Assembly (NCBI GenBank): GCA_016185395.1
Contig: JACPNR010000014.1
Span: 29,417 to 93,416 of the forward strand
Reading direction: 5' to 3'
DNA from: Candidatus Korobacter versatilis
Lineage (GTDB): Bacteria; Acidobacteriota; Terriglobia; Terriglobales; Acidobacteriaceae
DNA: 64,000 nucleotides
The stretch's first letter is position 1; every line of letters starts with the position of its first letter. The translations under genes and the position numbers were made by a program. Below, one piece after another: positions 1 to 8,598 of the stretch. Below the pieces are notes generated by a model. That model did not search any database, was not told the DNA's origin, and saw nothing but the letters and a program-made list of their open reading frames with translations.

Positions 1-206
1 TGGGAGCACATCGTCTTGGTCTCTACCTTCTGGTAGCCGTTGCCCGAACCGATGCCGAGGGCCTGCGCGCGTTTTCCCTTGCAGGCCTTGCAGCGCTTGG
101 GTTCGTTCTTGAATTGTTTATCGTGGAAGAACAGCTGTTCTCCGGCGGTAAAAACAAAATCCGAACCGCAGTCCACGCACTTCAGGTTCTTGTCCTGGAA
201 TTCCAT
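1..206 (-). CDS. zinc-ribbon protein, C-terminus cut by window edge
   Basis: The ATG at 206 (minus strand) opens a frame running off the start of the window, so only the first 68 codons are seen. The protein begins MEFQDKNLKCVDCGSDF and has two cysteine pairs, CVDC near residue 10 and CKAC near residue 39, separated by an aromatic stretch (FTAGEQLFFHDKQF). This is the typical arrangement of small bacterial probable zinc-ribbon proteins that follow the pattern CxDC-F-TAGEQ-FF. Metal binding is inferred from the four cysteines; the cellular role of the family is not known. It lies downstream of rpsU on the same strand but behind a terminator, so it is probably a separate transcript. Confidence 0.8.
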   Translation of the reverse strand, partial: MEFQDKNLKCVDCGSDFVFTAGEQLFFHDKQFKNEPKRCKACKGKRAQALGIGSGNGYQKVETKTMCS

Positions 207-353
207 CGGGAACCCTACCTCCCCCTAGTACCTAGCCCTCAAGACGCTCTGCGGCGCCGCATGAGGGTGCTGCTCTGCTCTGTTATTTACCTGGGGTCCG
301 GCCCGCGCGCTCTGCGGCGCGTTCTACTGCTGACTGCTGTACGACTGCGGTAT

Positions 354-390
354 GAAAAAGAACGGGCCGCCGCCTTGCAGCAGCGGCCCG
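354..390 (-). terminator. Rho-independent terminator of rpsU
   Basis: On the minus strand, directly after the rpsU stop codon, a GC-rich stem (GGGCCGC at 364-370 pairing with GCGGCCC at 383-389, 12-nt loop) is followed by a T-rich run (complement of aaaaag at 355-360). It separates rpsU from the zinc-ribbon gene. Confidence 0.75.
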
Positions 391-396
391 CGAACG

Positions 397-594
397 TCAA
401 TCCTGCTCCTTGCGAGCTTTTTTGCGGTTACGCTTGCGCGCGAGAGCTTCTTTCACGCGCTTCTTCTCGCCTGGCTTAAGGTAGAAGCTATGACGCTTCA
501 CTTCCTTGATGATGTCTTCTTGCTGCACCTTCCGTTTGAAACGGCGCAGTGCATTCTCGAGGGGTTCGCCCTCTTGCACTCTGACTTCTGCCAA
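397..594 (-). CDS. rpsU: 30S ribosomal protein S21
   Basis: The 65-residue product has the full S21 layout: an acidic start with the motif GEPLENALRRFKRKVQQ (residues 9-25), a central KRHSFYLKPGEKK segment and a very basic C-terminal helix (RKRNRKKARK). S21 binds the 30S subunit near the 3' end of 16S rRNA and helps initiation on mRNA. Length and the order of motifs match the family exactly. The ATG at 594 is the only sensible start. A hairpin plus T-run follows the stop codon, so the gene is probably transcribed alone. Confidence 0.97.
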   Translation of the reverse strand: MAEVRVQEGEPLENALRRFKRKVQQEDIIKEVKRHSFYLKPGEKKRVKEALARKRNRKKARKEQD

Positions 595-699
595 CTGAAA
601 AACACCCCTCTTCCAGCCCCGTTGGACTCGTAAGTTATTGCAATGTTTACTGCCTAAGTCAAGTTTAATATGGCGCGCCGCGAGCGTGCCGCGCTTCCC

Positions 700-3600
700 C
701 TAAAACTTTAACTTCAAGCCGAACTGCACCTGTCGTGAGGCATAGGCGTTCCTCGGCTCGAGGAAGCCGGAGCGCAGCACGTATTGCGCCGGGTAGACCT
801 TATTGCTGACCGTGGTGTCGCCCTGGATGAAGTCTCCGGCAGCGTTCTGGAAGGCGTTGTCGCCGATCTCGACGCGCTTGTTGGGATGGTTGAGCACGTT
901 GAAGGATTCGACGAGAGCGTCCACGGTGATGCGGTCGTGGAGGAAGATGCGGCGGGTGAGCCGCAGGTCGGCGGAGGCGTAATCCGGCCCGTAGAAGCTG
1001 TTCCGGGAGACGCCCGGGAGGCGGTCGTTGGAGCTGTTGGTATCGCGGTTGGCGTCGCCAACGATGCGCGCGTTGAACGGGCGTCCGCTGCCGTAGGTCA
1101 CGGTGCCGGCGACGGTCCAGTCGTTGAGCAGCAGCTTCAGGATAGGACGGTCGCGGTGGAAGGGCGTGGGCGCCCACACCCAGGAGACGGCGAAGCGGCT
1201 GCGCTGGTCGATGGAACTCACGCTGCGTTCGAGCTTGGGCTGCGCGGCGTTCTGCACGGCGGGCGGCGCGACGAAGGGAGCGTCCTGGCCGTCGTCCATC
1301 GCCTTGGCCCAGGTGTAGGAGAGGCGGAAGAAGAGTCCGCCGCGCATGCGGTGGCGCGCGGAGACGGTGAGTCCGTGGTAGACGCTCGAGACCGCGCTCT
1401 CGAACTGGTCGATGGCGCCGACCTGCGGGATGGGCCGCTGCACGTCGTTGATGCAAGGCGGGAATGGGCAGCTGAAAGAAGGCGTCTGCTGCCAGGTGGC
1501 GAAGGAAGCCACGGTGAAGAAGGTTCCGGTGAAGGCGCCGGCTTCGTCGAAGACGGGATACTCGAGCTGCTGCGGCGGTGGCAGGTTCACGTCGCGCGTA
1601 CGGATGAGGTTCGTGCCATGGACGTAGAGATACGAAACGCCGAGGTCAGTCCCCCAAAGGAACTCGCGTTCGACGGTGAGCGAGGCCTGCTGCACGTAGG
1701 GCGTCTTGAAGTCGCGGGCGAAGGTGGAGATCTGCGTGGTGAGCTTCGCGGCCACGCTCGGTGGCGGAACGCACTGCGCCGCCTGCGGCGCGCACAACGC
1801 GAGCGGCGCGGGATACGTGGGGAAGAGCAGATGGTCGGCGGCGACGGCGTTGTCGAGGAAGAGTTCGGACTGCTTGAGTCCGTTATCGGTCTCGACCGCG
1901 GAGGTGTAGATCTGCGGGATGCGCGTGTAGAAGATGCCGTAGCCGCCGCGGATGACGGTGGGATGTTTCTCGCCGATGGAATACGCGAACGCGATGCGCG
2001 GCGCGATGTTGTTGCCATCCACGGGGACCACGCCGGAGCCGGGCCAGAGCGGGTTGGGTTCGAGGTCGTCGATGGAGTAAGTCTGCAGGTCATAACGCGC
2101 TCCGAGTGTGACGGCCAGATGGGACGTGACGCGGATGTTGTCCTGCACGAAGAGCGAGAACTCGTTGGTGTTCGGGCGGGCGACGCTGGTGCCGAAATCC
2201 TGCAGGTAGTAGCGGGGGACGCCGTGGGCGTAGGCGCGCAGCGGCGTGATGCGCAGCCCGAAGACGGCGGGGAAGAAGAAGAACGGGTTCACGCGGATGG
2301 TATCGAAGATGTACTCGCCGCCGGCCTGGAGCGGGAAGAAGTTTTCGAGCCGGGTGAAGAGCGCGTCGCCACCGAACTTCCAGGATTGGCGCGGCGTGTC
2401 GAGCGAGATGGTCTCGGCGAACTGGAGTTTGTGCTCGCGGGTGCGGCGCGGCAGGATGTTGGAACGGCCAAAGCCGTCGATGACCTGGTCGATGCGCGTG
2501 AGCACGTCGGCGGTGTTGGCGGAGGAAGTCTGCAAGTCGCGCGAGAATTGCACGCGCAGGTGACTGATCATGCTGCCGCGCAGCGCGCTGGTCAGCGCGA
2601 GCGACGCGCTCTCCGTCTTCACCTGCTCCTCTCCGTTCTCCGAGATGGCGCGGTAGGTGAGCGGGCTCGCGGGATCGAAGAAGACGTTGTTGGCGCCGTA
2701 GAAGCGCGAGACGTTGATGCGTCCGCTGAGCGAGTGGCGCGGCGAGAGCGTGTAGTCGAACTTGAAGAAGCCGGCGTTGCCGAGCAGGGACGAGCGGAAG
2801 TCGCCGGCCTGGTCGGCGGTGAGCTGCGCGGCCGCGGCGAAGACCAGAGCCTGGTCGCTGGGTTCGTAGTCCTTCGGTCCCGGCACCAGCACCGCGGTGT
2901 TATCGAGGAAGCGCACCGAGACGGGCGAGCGGAAGATGTTCTGGTCGAACCCGCCGAAGAAGTAGGCGCGGTTCCTCGCGAGTTTGCCGCCGAGAGTGAA
3001 GCCGAACTGGTGCTGCTGGTCCGGCGGCTTGCTGGTGAGGAATGGATTGCGCGCGGCGAACTGGCTGGAGCGCAGGTAGTAGAGCAGGCTGCCGTGCAGC
3101 TGGTTCGTCCCCGACTTGGTGACCACGTTGACCACGGCGCCGCTCGAGCGCCCGAACTCCACGCCGTAGGTGTTCGAGGAGACGCGGAACTCCTGGATGA
3201 CCTCGTTGGAGAACTGGTAGGGCGCGCGGTAGCGTCCGCGACCCTGGGCGAAGAAGGCGTTGTTGTTGTCGACGCCGTCGACGAGGAAGGTGGTGTGATA
3301 GCCGCGCACGCCGCCGAAGGCGAGGTCGCCGGTGGAGGCTGAAGTCAGCCCGCGCGGGTCCTCGGTCACGCCGGCGGTGTGCAGCGCGAGGTCTTGCCAG
3401 CGGCGTCCGTTGAGCGGGACTTCCGCGATCTCGTTCTCGCCGATGACGGTGGTGAGTCCGCTGGGCTGGGTCTCGATGGCGGAGGCGTCGGCGGTGACGG
3501 TGACGGTCTCGCTCGGGCCGCCGATGCGGAGCGTGAAGTCGAGCTGGATGGTGGCGCCCACCTCGGCGCTCACGCTGCTGCGCACCTGCGGCGCCATCTG

Positions 3601-3852
3601 CGGCGCTTCCGCGCGGACGGTATACCTGCCCGGCGGCAGGAACTGGAACACGAACTCGCCGGCTTTATTCGTGGTCGCGGTGCGGGTGGCGCCGGTGTTC
3701 GCGAGCTGCGCGGTGACGGTGGCGCCGGCGATACGGGCGCCGGTCGCGTCCGCAACCGTCCCGCGGATGGCGGCGGTGGAAGAATCCTGGGCGGCCGCGA
3801 ACGGGGTCGCCGCCAGCGCGAGCAAGAGCGCAGCGAACGTGAGTGGGCGCAT
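700..3852 (-). CDS. TonB-dependent receptor with carboxypeptidase-regulatory domain (Oar-like)
   Basis: About 1,050 residues. I start at the ATG at 3852 rather than 3903 because MRPLTFAALLLALAATPFA is a clean signal peptide there. Order of parts: signal peptide (1-22), a carboxypeptidase regulatory-like beta-sandwich (about 26-105, IRGTVADATGARIAGATV), a plug domain (about 115-235, with PLNGRRWQDLALHTAGV and FLVDGVDNNNAFFAQG), then a long outer-membrane barrel with many aromatic strands ending in phenylalanine (QFGLKLKF). This architecture is greatly expanded in Acidobacteriota and resembles myxobacterial Oar. It would sit in the outer membrane and import or sense a large ligand; the substrate cannot be read from sequence. 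The gene is divergent from the carbonic-anhydrase-like gene, and a perfect palindrome lies between them. Confidence 0.92.
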   Translation of the reverse strand: MRPLTFAALLLALAATPFAAAQDSSTAAIRGTVADATGARIAGATVTAQLANTGATRTATTNKAGEFVFQFLPPGRYTVRAEAPQMAPQVRSSVSAEVGATIQLDFTLRIGGPSETVTVTADASAIETQPSGLTTVIGENEIAEVPLNGRRWQDLALHTAGVTEDPRGLTSASTGDLAFGGVRGYHTTFLVDGVDNNNAFFAQGRGRYRAPYQFSNEVIQEFRVSSNTYGVEFGRSSGAVVNVVTKSGTNQLHGSLLYYLRSSQFAARNPFLTSKPPDQQHQFGFTLGGKLARNRAYFFGGFDQNIFRSPVSVRFLDNTAVLVPGPKDYEPSDQALVFAAAAQLTADQAGDFRSSLLGNAGFFKFDYTLSPRHSLSGRINVSRFYGANNVFFDPASPLTYRAISENGEEQVKTESASLALTSALRGSMISHLRVQFSRDLQTSSANTADVLTRIDQVIDGFGRSNILPRRTREHKLQFAETISLDTPRQSWKFGGDALFTRLENFFPLQAGGEYIFDTIRVNPFFFFPAVFGLRITPLRAYAHGVPRYYLQDFGTSVARPNTNEFSLFVQDNIRVTSHLAVTLGARYDLQTYSIDDLEPNPLWPGSGVVPVDGNNIAPRIAFAYSIGEKHPTVIRGGYGIFYTRIPQIYTSAVETDNGLKQSELFLDNAVAADHLLFPTYPAPLALCAPQAAQCVPPPSVAAKLTTQISTFARDFKTPYVQQASLTVEREFLWGTDLGVSYLYVHGTNLIRTRDVNLPPPQQLEYPVFDEAGAFTGTFFTVASFATWQQTPSFSCPFPPCINDVQRPIPQVGAIDQFESAVSSVYHGLTVSARHRMRGGLFFRLSYTWAKAMDDGQDAPFVAPPAVQNAAQPKLERSVSSIDQRSRFAVSWVWAPTPFHRDRPILKLLLNDWTVAGTVTYGSGRPFNARIVGDANRDTNSSNDRLPGVSRNSFYGPDYASADLRLTRRIFLHDRITVDALVESFNVLNHPNKRVEIGDNAFQNAAGDFIQGDTTVSNKVYPAQYVLRSGFLEPRNAYASRQVQFGLKLKF

Positions 3853-3904
3853 ATTGGGAGGAAACCATACCCGCCCCCGGCTCGCTGGCGATTTTTTCTG
3901 CATC

Positions 3905-3924
3905 TTGTTCTGGATTCAGAACAA
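3905..3924. promoter_or_regulatory. palindrome TTGTTC-N8-GAACAA in a divergent promoter
   Basis: A perfect inverted repeat (extended arms CTTGTTCTG / CAGAACAAG, 4-nt centre) sits between the divergent TonB receptor (start 3852) and carbonic-anhydrase-like gene (start 3963). The same half-sites with the same 8-nt spacing recur at 8563-8582 and, with one change, at 62695-62714. Function (operator or structural repeat) is unproven. Confidence 0.5.
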
Positions 3925-3962
3925 GCGCCGTTGTGTTAGTTTTCTTGGTCTCCGCTTTCCCC

Positions 3963-4484
3963 ATGATCCGCTCCTATCAAGGCGCGTCACCGCAGGTCCC
4001 CGCGAGTTGCTACGTGGACGATTCCGCGCAGCTCATCGGCGACGTAGTGCTGGGCGAGCACGCGAGCGTGTGGATGAACGCGGTGGTGCGCGGCGACGTG
4101 TTCGCCATCCGCATCGGGGCGCACTCGAACGTGCAGGACTGCTCGGTGCTGCACGGCATGCGGCACAAGTACGGCGTGACGCTGGGCGAGTACGTCACCG
4201 TGGGACACTCGGTCACGCTGCACGGCTGCACCATCGGCGACCGTTGCCTCATCGGCATGGGGAGCGTCATCCTTAATAACGCGAAGATCGGGGAAGGCTC
4301 GATCATCGCGGCCGGGACGGTGATCCCCGAGAATACGGTGGTCGAGCCGTACTCGCTGTGGATGGGCGTGCCGGGAAAGTTCCGGAAGAAGATTGACGAC
4401 GCGGCGACGCAGGAGACCATCATGCGCTACGCGAAGAATTATCTGGAGTACAAAGAGCAGTACCTTCGGGAAGTAGGGAAGTGA
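3963..4484 (+). CDS. gamma-carbonic anhydrase family hexapeptide-repeat protein
   Basis: A 173-residue left-handed beta-helix protein beginning MIRSYQGASPQVPASCYVDD, with hexapeptide turns from about residue 18 to 130 and a C-terminal helix (TIMRYAKNYLEYKEQYL). Histidines at about 64, 68, 82 and 87 (SVLHGMRHKY and VGHSVTLHGC) match the metal-binding histidine pattern of the gamma-carbonic anhydrase/YrdA/PaaY group, so zinc or iron binding is likely. Many family members are not efficient carbonic anhydrases, so the activity is uncertain. The ATG at 3963 is chosen because the upstream extension of the frame does not resemble the family. It is translationally coupled to hisS: its TGA at 4482-4484 overlaps the hisS start region. 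Confidence 0.85.
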   Translation: MIRSYQGASPQVPASCYVDDSAQLIGDVVLGEHASVWMNAVVRGDVFAIRIGAHSNVQDCSVLHGMRHKYGVTLGEYVTVGHSVTLHGCTIGDRCLIGMGSVILNNAKIGEGSIIAAGTVIPENTVVEPYSLWMGVPGKFRKKIDDAATQETIMRYAKNYLEYKEQYLREVGK

Positions 4485-5809
4485 TGGCTGGCCAAGAGCC
4501 AAAAGCCAAGAGCCAACAGCTAAGAGCCGTCCGCGGCACGCGCGACATCCTGCCGCCGGAGTCCGCGTTGTGGAACTTCGTGGAAGCGGCCGCGCGTGAC
4601 GTCTTCCGCGCCTACAACTTCCACGAGATACGCACGCCCATCCTGGAAGACCTCGGATTGTTCCAGCGCGCGGTCGGCGAAGAGACCGACGTGGTGGGCA
4701 AAGAGATGTTTGCGTGGGAAGACCGCGCGCGGGCGGAGAGTGAGAAGGGCCAGATGCTGGCGCTGCGCCCGGAGAACACGGCCGGCGTGGTGCGCGCCTA
4801 CATCGAGCACAAACTGTGGGAGCGGCCCGGGCTGACGAAGGTCTTCTATATCGGGCCGCAGTTCCGCAGGGAGCGTCCGCAGAAGGGCCGCTACCGGCAG
4901 TTCTTCCAGATCGGCGCGGAGGTCATCGGGCCGCCGGCCAACGGCTCGGAATCAGCGGCGGTGGACGCCGAGCTGCTCGAGCTGCTGGCGACCTTTCTTG
5001 ACCGCCTCGGCATCTCCGGCTGGACACTCGAGCTGAACTCGATCGGCTGCGCGAGCGACCGCGCGCGCTTCAACGACGCGCTGAAGCAAGCGCTGAGCGG
5101 CGTCGTAGAAAAAATGTGTGTGGACTGCAAACGCCGCGCGGTCACCAATCCGCTGCGCGTCTTCGACTGCAAGGTGCCGGCGGACCAGCCCATCATCGAG
5201 ACGCTGCCGAAGATCGCCGACTACCTCGACGAGCCTTGCCGCGCACATTTCGCCGCCGTACGCGAGCTGCTCGATGCGATGTCTGTGGCGTACACGCTGA
5301 ATCCGCGGCTGGTCCGCGGGCTCGACTACTACACGCGCACGGCGTTCGAGTTCATCCCGCGTAGCGGGACATTGGGCGCGCAGAACGCCATCCTCGGCGG
5401 CGGACGCTACGATGGCCTGAGCGAATCGCTCGGCGGGCCGCACGCACCCGGCATCGGTTTCGCTATCGGCGAGGACCGCCTGGTGATGTCGCTCACCGAA
5501 TCCGCCGACGCTGTCGCCGTCAAGCCGGACGCATACATCGCCCCGCTCGGCTCGGGCATGAACAAGGAAGCCGCGAAGCTGGCGCGCGAGCTGCGCCACC
5601 ACGACGCCGTCATCGAGATGGGCGACGAGGGGTTCAAGCTGAAGAAGTCCATCGAGACGGCGGTGAAGCTGGGCGCGCGCTACGTGATCATCGTGGGCGA
5701 GAACGAAGTGAAGGCAGGCGCGTTCGCGGTGAAGCGGCTGGATTCGGGCGAGCAGCAGAACGTGCCGCGGGCAGAGCTGGCTGGTTTTCTCACACGTCCC
5801 ACGCGGTGA
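4484..5809 (+). CDS. hisS: histidine--tRNA ligase
   Basis: A 441-residue class II synthetase charging tRNA-His. Recognisable parts are the N-terminal AVRGTRDILPPES motif, class II motif 2 (FRRERPQKGRYRQFFQIG), the HisA motif LVRGLDYYTRTAFEF, the second HisRS loop GGGRYDGL, and a C-terminal anticodon-binding domain starting near DAYIAPLGSG. Length is normal for a bacterial HisRS. The ATG at 4484 overlaps the stop of the upstream gene; the GTG at 4481 is also in frame. The odd point is the N-terminus: codons 3-15 are a degenerate heptamer array (4491-4528), which gives an extra EPKAKSQQL stretch before the conserved AVRGTRD. Confidence 0.96.
   Translation: MAGQEPKAKSQQLRAVRGTRDILPPESALWNFVEAAARDVFRAYNFHEIRTPILEDLGLFQRAVGEETDVVGKEMFAWEDRARAESEKGQMLALRPENTAGVVRAYIEHKLWERPGLTKVFYIGPQFRRERPQKGRYRQFFQIGAEVIGPPANGSESAAVDAELLELLATFLDRLGISGWTLELNSIGCASDRARFNDALKQALSGVVEKMCVDCKRRAVTNPLRVFDCKVPADQPIIETLPKIADYLDEPCRAHFAAVRELLDAMSVAYTLNPRLVRGLDYYTRTAFEFIPRSGTLGAQNAILGGGRYDGLSESLGGPHAPGIGFAIGEDRLVMSLTESADAVAVKPDAYIAPLGSGMNKEAAKLARELRHHDAVIEMGDEGFKLKKSIETAVKLGARYVIIVGENEVKAGAFAVKRLDSGEQQNVPRAELAGFLTRPTR
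4491..4528 (+). repeat. degenerate heptamer array inside hisS 5' codons
   Basis: Five copies of a 7-nt unit (GCCAAGA, GCCAAAA, GCCAAGA, GCCAACA, GCTAAGA) followed by GCC. It lies within the coding frame of hisS just after the start codon. Period 7 shared with the other arrays in this window, unit sequence different. Confidence 0.85.
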
Positions 5810-5889
5810 CCCCTTCGTGTGTACTTCGTGTCCTTCGTGTGAACGGCCCCAAAGCAGCACACCAAGGGCACAAAGGTTTCACGAAGGGG
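5810..5889. repeat. CTTCGTG-word palindromic repeat downstream of hisS
   Basis: Three tandem 9-nt words based on CTTCGTGTC, then an opposing arm ending CACGAAGGGG; the outer ten bases (CCCCTTCGTG at 5810, CACGAAGGGG ending 5889) are perfect inverses. It starts right after the hisS stop and could fold into a long imperfect hairpin. A relative lies at 52085-52157. Confidence 0.7.
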
Positions 5890-5953
5890 TCCATGAAGAT
5901 CCTTAATTCCTCCCAGTCTCCGTGCCTCCGTGGTGGGTTTTGGCCCTCATCCG

Positions 5954-5959
5954 TATAAT
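5954..5959 (+). promoter_or_regulatory. possible -10 element upstream of aspS
   Basis: A perfect TATAAT lies about 49 nt before the preferred TTG start of aspS. No convincing -35 hexamer is seen at 17 nt upstream, so this is a weak call. Confidence 0.35.
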
Positions 5960-6007
5960 CGAAAGTTCCGCTGCGCGCGGAGAATCCCACTACCAAGGCC
6001 TTCACTC

Positions 6008-8527
6008 TTGCAGCTCGACTATCTCGGCGACCTTCGACGGACGCACCCCTGCGGCGCGCTGCGCGTCTCCGACGCGGGCAAGACGGTCACGCTCATGGGC
6101 TGGGTGAACCGGCGGCGTGACCACGGGAACCTCATCTTCATCGACCTGCGCGACCGCACCGGCATCACGCAGATCGTCTTCGACACCGATCAGAAGGATG
6201 TCCTCGAAAAGGCCTCGCAACTGCGCCACGAGTACGTCATCGCGGTGACCGGGGTGGTGAAGGTCCGCGAAGGCGAGATGGTCAACCGGAAGGTCCCGAC
6301 CGGCGAGATCGAGTTGGCCGTCAGCGAGCTGCGCCTGTTGAACGAAGCGAAGACGCCGCCGTTCTCGCCCGCGGACACCACGCTGCCGAACGAGGAAGTC
6401 CGGCTGAAGTACCGGTATCTCGACCTGCGGCGTCCGGAGATGCAGCACAACATCGAGCTGCGGCATAAGGTCGCGCTCGCCATCCGCAACCATCTTTCCG
6501 AGCGCGGCTTCTTCGAGATCGAGACGCCGTTCCTCACGCGCTCCACGCCCGAGGGCGCGCGCGACTTCCTGGTGCCGAGCCGCGTGCACCACGGGTCGTT
6601 CTACGCGCTGCCGCAGTCGCCGCAGTTGTTCAAGCAGATCCTGATGATCTCGGGCTGCGAGAAATACTTCCAGATCGTGCGCTGCTTCCGCGATGAAGAC
6701 CTGCGCGCCGACCGCCAGCTCGAGTTCACGCAGATCGACCTGGAGATGACGTATCCGCAGCAGGAGCAGGTGTTCGAGGTCGTCGAAGGTTTCGTGGGCG
6801 CGGCGTGGAAGGCGGCGGGCATCACGCTGCCGCCGAAGTTCGCGCGCATGACCTACGACCAGGCGATGGAGCAGTACGGCTCCGACAAGCCCGACCTGCG
6901 GCTGCCCGGACTCGTGGACGTGAAGTCCTCCTTCCCCGCGGATGCGCTCACGACCCTGCAGCTCGATCCGGCGATGCCGTTCGTCGCGGTGCGCATCCCC
7001 AAGGTTGGCGAGTTGTCGAGAAAAGAGCGCGACGACAACAAGGCTCTGTTCACGAAGAAGCCCGGGCCGAAGCTCATCGACGACTTGAAGCGTCTCGAAA
7101 AATCGTGGCCGGAGGCGGTCACGAAAATCCGCGAGCTGACCAAAGCCGCAGCCGATGACTTCATCGTGCTGGTGGGCGGGGCGGCGGGCGAAGCGAAGTC
7201 TGCGGCGCAGACGCGCGTGGCGCGCATGGCGGTGTACGCCGCGGCAGGAAATCTGCGCATGGAGCTGGCGCGCAAGTATGCGGCGAAACACGGAGCGTTC
7301 AACGGGGACCTGAAAGACGCCGCGAGTTACAAGTTTCTCTGGGTCACGGATTTTCCGATGTTCGAATGGGACGAGGAAGCCCAGCGCTGGAACGCGGCGC
7401 ACCATCCGTTCACCTCGCCGCACGAGCAGGACATGGAGAAGGTGCTCGAGGACCGCGACCTCGACGCCGTCCGCGCGCTGGCCTACGACATCGTGCTCAA
7501 CGGCATGGAGCTGGGTTCGGGCTCGGTGCGTATCCACCGGCAGGACGTGCAGCGGCAGATCTTCCGCGCGCTCGGTATGACGGAAGAAGAAGCCAAGCAG
7601 CGCTTCGGCTTCTTCCTCGAGGCGCTCGAATACGGCACGCCGCCCCACGGCGGGATCGCGCTCGGGCTCGACCGCATCATCATGCTGCTCGCCGGCGGCG
7701 AGAGCCTGCGCGAGGTCATCCCGTTCCCCAAGACGGCCAAGGCCGTGGACATGATGGTCGACGCGCCCACGCCGGTGGAACAGCCGCAGGAAGATCAACT
7801 GGAGCTGATGGCGGCCTTTCCTGGCTTGGGGAACCATGAATGGGAGCTAGCAACAACCGCAGACAATCTTCTCAAGGCCGGGGACGCAATACTTGGAAAC
7901 GCTACACTGCCGCGCCAGAGCAAGCAGGAGCTTGTCTTGGCGCTGCTTTATGCCAAGGCTTATGACGACTCCAGAGCGACGATTCGGCTGGCCAAGTCTG
8001 GTTATGGTTTGCAAGCAAGTGTCCTCGCAGTACAGGTGTATGAGGCGGCACTGAACAGCATGATTGTCGGTGCTGATAACGAACTTGCTGCGGTGCTCCT
8101 GATGACGGTTAATAACGATGTGAAGAGTTTGGCGAGAGCGCTGAAGTACATGGATTTGAACGAAGAGCAGCGCAAGATGCTGGAAGAGGCGATGGCGGTT
8201 CAGGTAATCGGAAGCTGGCCAACTCTTGAGGAAAGGGTTGCACGACTTCCCGACGTGCTTCGTCCAAAGTACGAGGCGTTTCTACCCTTGTATGAGACAT
8301 ATTCCCAGTGGCAACTCAGTGTACTTGCTGGCCGGGTTGGTGGCCTAACCTCAAAGGAATGGACTGTTCAGCTTGGTCGCAGCAACGAGGCCGTCGCGTT
8401 TGCCCTTCGCGTAGTCGTCGATTACTTCTCTGACGTCGTTCGGGTTGTAGCGGGTCTGTTCGGAAAGGATCCGGCTCCACTGGAGGCCTGGGAAAAGGCG
8501 GCCACGAAGGTTCTTCAGCAGGTGTGA
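6008..8527 (+). CDS. aspS: aspartate--tRNA ligase with unusual 240-residue C-terminal extension
   Basis: The first roughly 600 residues are a complete bacterial-type AspRS: OB-fold anticodon domain (GWVNRRRDHGNLIFIDLRDR), catalytic motifs QSPQLFKQILM and FRDEDLRADRQLEFTQIDLE, the GAD insertion, and motif 3 GLDRIIMLLAGG. I prefer the TTG at 6008 (LQLDYLGDLRRTH), the usual family start; a GTG at 5930 is also open. A normal AspRS would end soon after VDMMVDAPTPVEQPQ (near 7800). Instead the frame continues without a stop to 8527. The added part is helical (for example LLYAKAYDDSRATIRLAKSG), reads as visibly lower in GC than the body, and vaguely resembles DUF5677-type helical domains. The result is either a real fusion or a downstream gene fused in frame after loss of the stop codon. 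Confidence 0.93.
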   Translation: MQLDYLGDLRRTHPCGALRVSDAGKTVTLMGWVNRRRDHGNLIFIDLRDRTGITQIVFDTDQKDVLEKASQLRHEYVIAVTGVVKVREGEMVNRKVPTGEIELAVSELRLLNEAKTPPFSPADTTLPNEEVRLKYRYLDLRRPEMQHNIELRHKVALAIRNHLSERGFFEIETPFLTRSTPEGARDFLVPSRVHHGSFYALPQSPQLFKQILMISGCEKYFQIVRCFRDEDLRADRQLEFTQIDLEMTYPQQEQVFEVVEGFVGAAWKAAGITLPPKFARMTYDQAMEQYGSDKPDLRLPGLVDVKSSFPADALTTLQLDPAMPFVAVRIPKVGELSRKERDDNKALFTKKPGPKLIDDLKRLEKSWPEAVTKIRELTKAAADDFIVLVGGAAGEAKSAAQTRVARMAVYAAAGNLRMELARKYAAKHGAFNGDLKDAASYKFLWVTDFPMFEWDEEAQRWNAAHHPFTSPHEQDMEKVLEDRDLDAVRALAYDIVLNGMELGSGSVRIHRQDVQRQIFRALGMTEEEAKQRFGFFLEALEYGTPPHGGIALGLDRIIMLLAGGESLREVIPFPKTAKAVDMMVDAPTPVEQPQEDQLELMAAFPGLGNHEWELATTADNLLKAGDAILGNATLPRQSKQELVLALLYAKAYDDSRATIRLAKSGYGLQASVLAVQVYEAALNSMIVGADNELAAVLLMTVNNDVKSLARALKYMDLNEEQRKMLEEAMAVQVIGSWPTLEERVARLPDVLRPKYEAFLPLYETYSQWQLSVLAGRVGGLTSKEWTVQLGRSNEAVAFALRVVVDYFSDVVRVVAGLFGKDPAPLEAWEKAATKVLQQV

Positions 8528-8562
8528 AGCCGTTGGCACGTCATCAGCCACACACAGAATCC

Positions 8563-8582
8563 TTGTTCCAGAATCCGAACAA
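8563..8582. repeat. palindrome TTGTTC-N8-GAACAA (second copy)
   Basis: Same half-sites and 8-nt spacing as 3905-3924, here between the convergent aspS and VOC genes. Its place between convergent stops argues for a structural or mobile repeat rather than an operator at this site. Confidence 0.5.
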
Positions 8583-8598
8583 AATGTAAACGCGGCGC

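Noticed and set aside
784..3342. 852-aa open frame on the plus strand opposite the TonB receptor
   Set aside because: It is a shadow of the high-GC receptor gene: Val/Gly/Asp/Glu/Arg-rich composition without any fold-like pattern, whereas the minus-strand frame has signal peptide, plug and barrel motifs.
5930..6007. GTG start at 5930 for AspRS giving 26 extra residues
   Set aside because: The extra residues do not resemble AspRS N-termini, while LQLDYLGDLRRTH from the TTG at 6008 does; the extra part also covers the TATAAT sequence.
6002..7837. 611-aa minus-strand frame opposite aspS
   Set aside because: Antisense shadow: composition dominated by Arg, His, Leu and Val, no motif, fully overlapped by conserved AspRS sequence.
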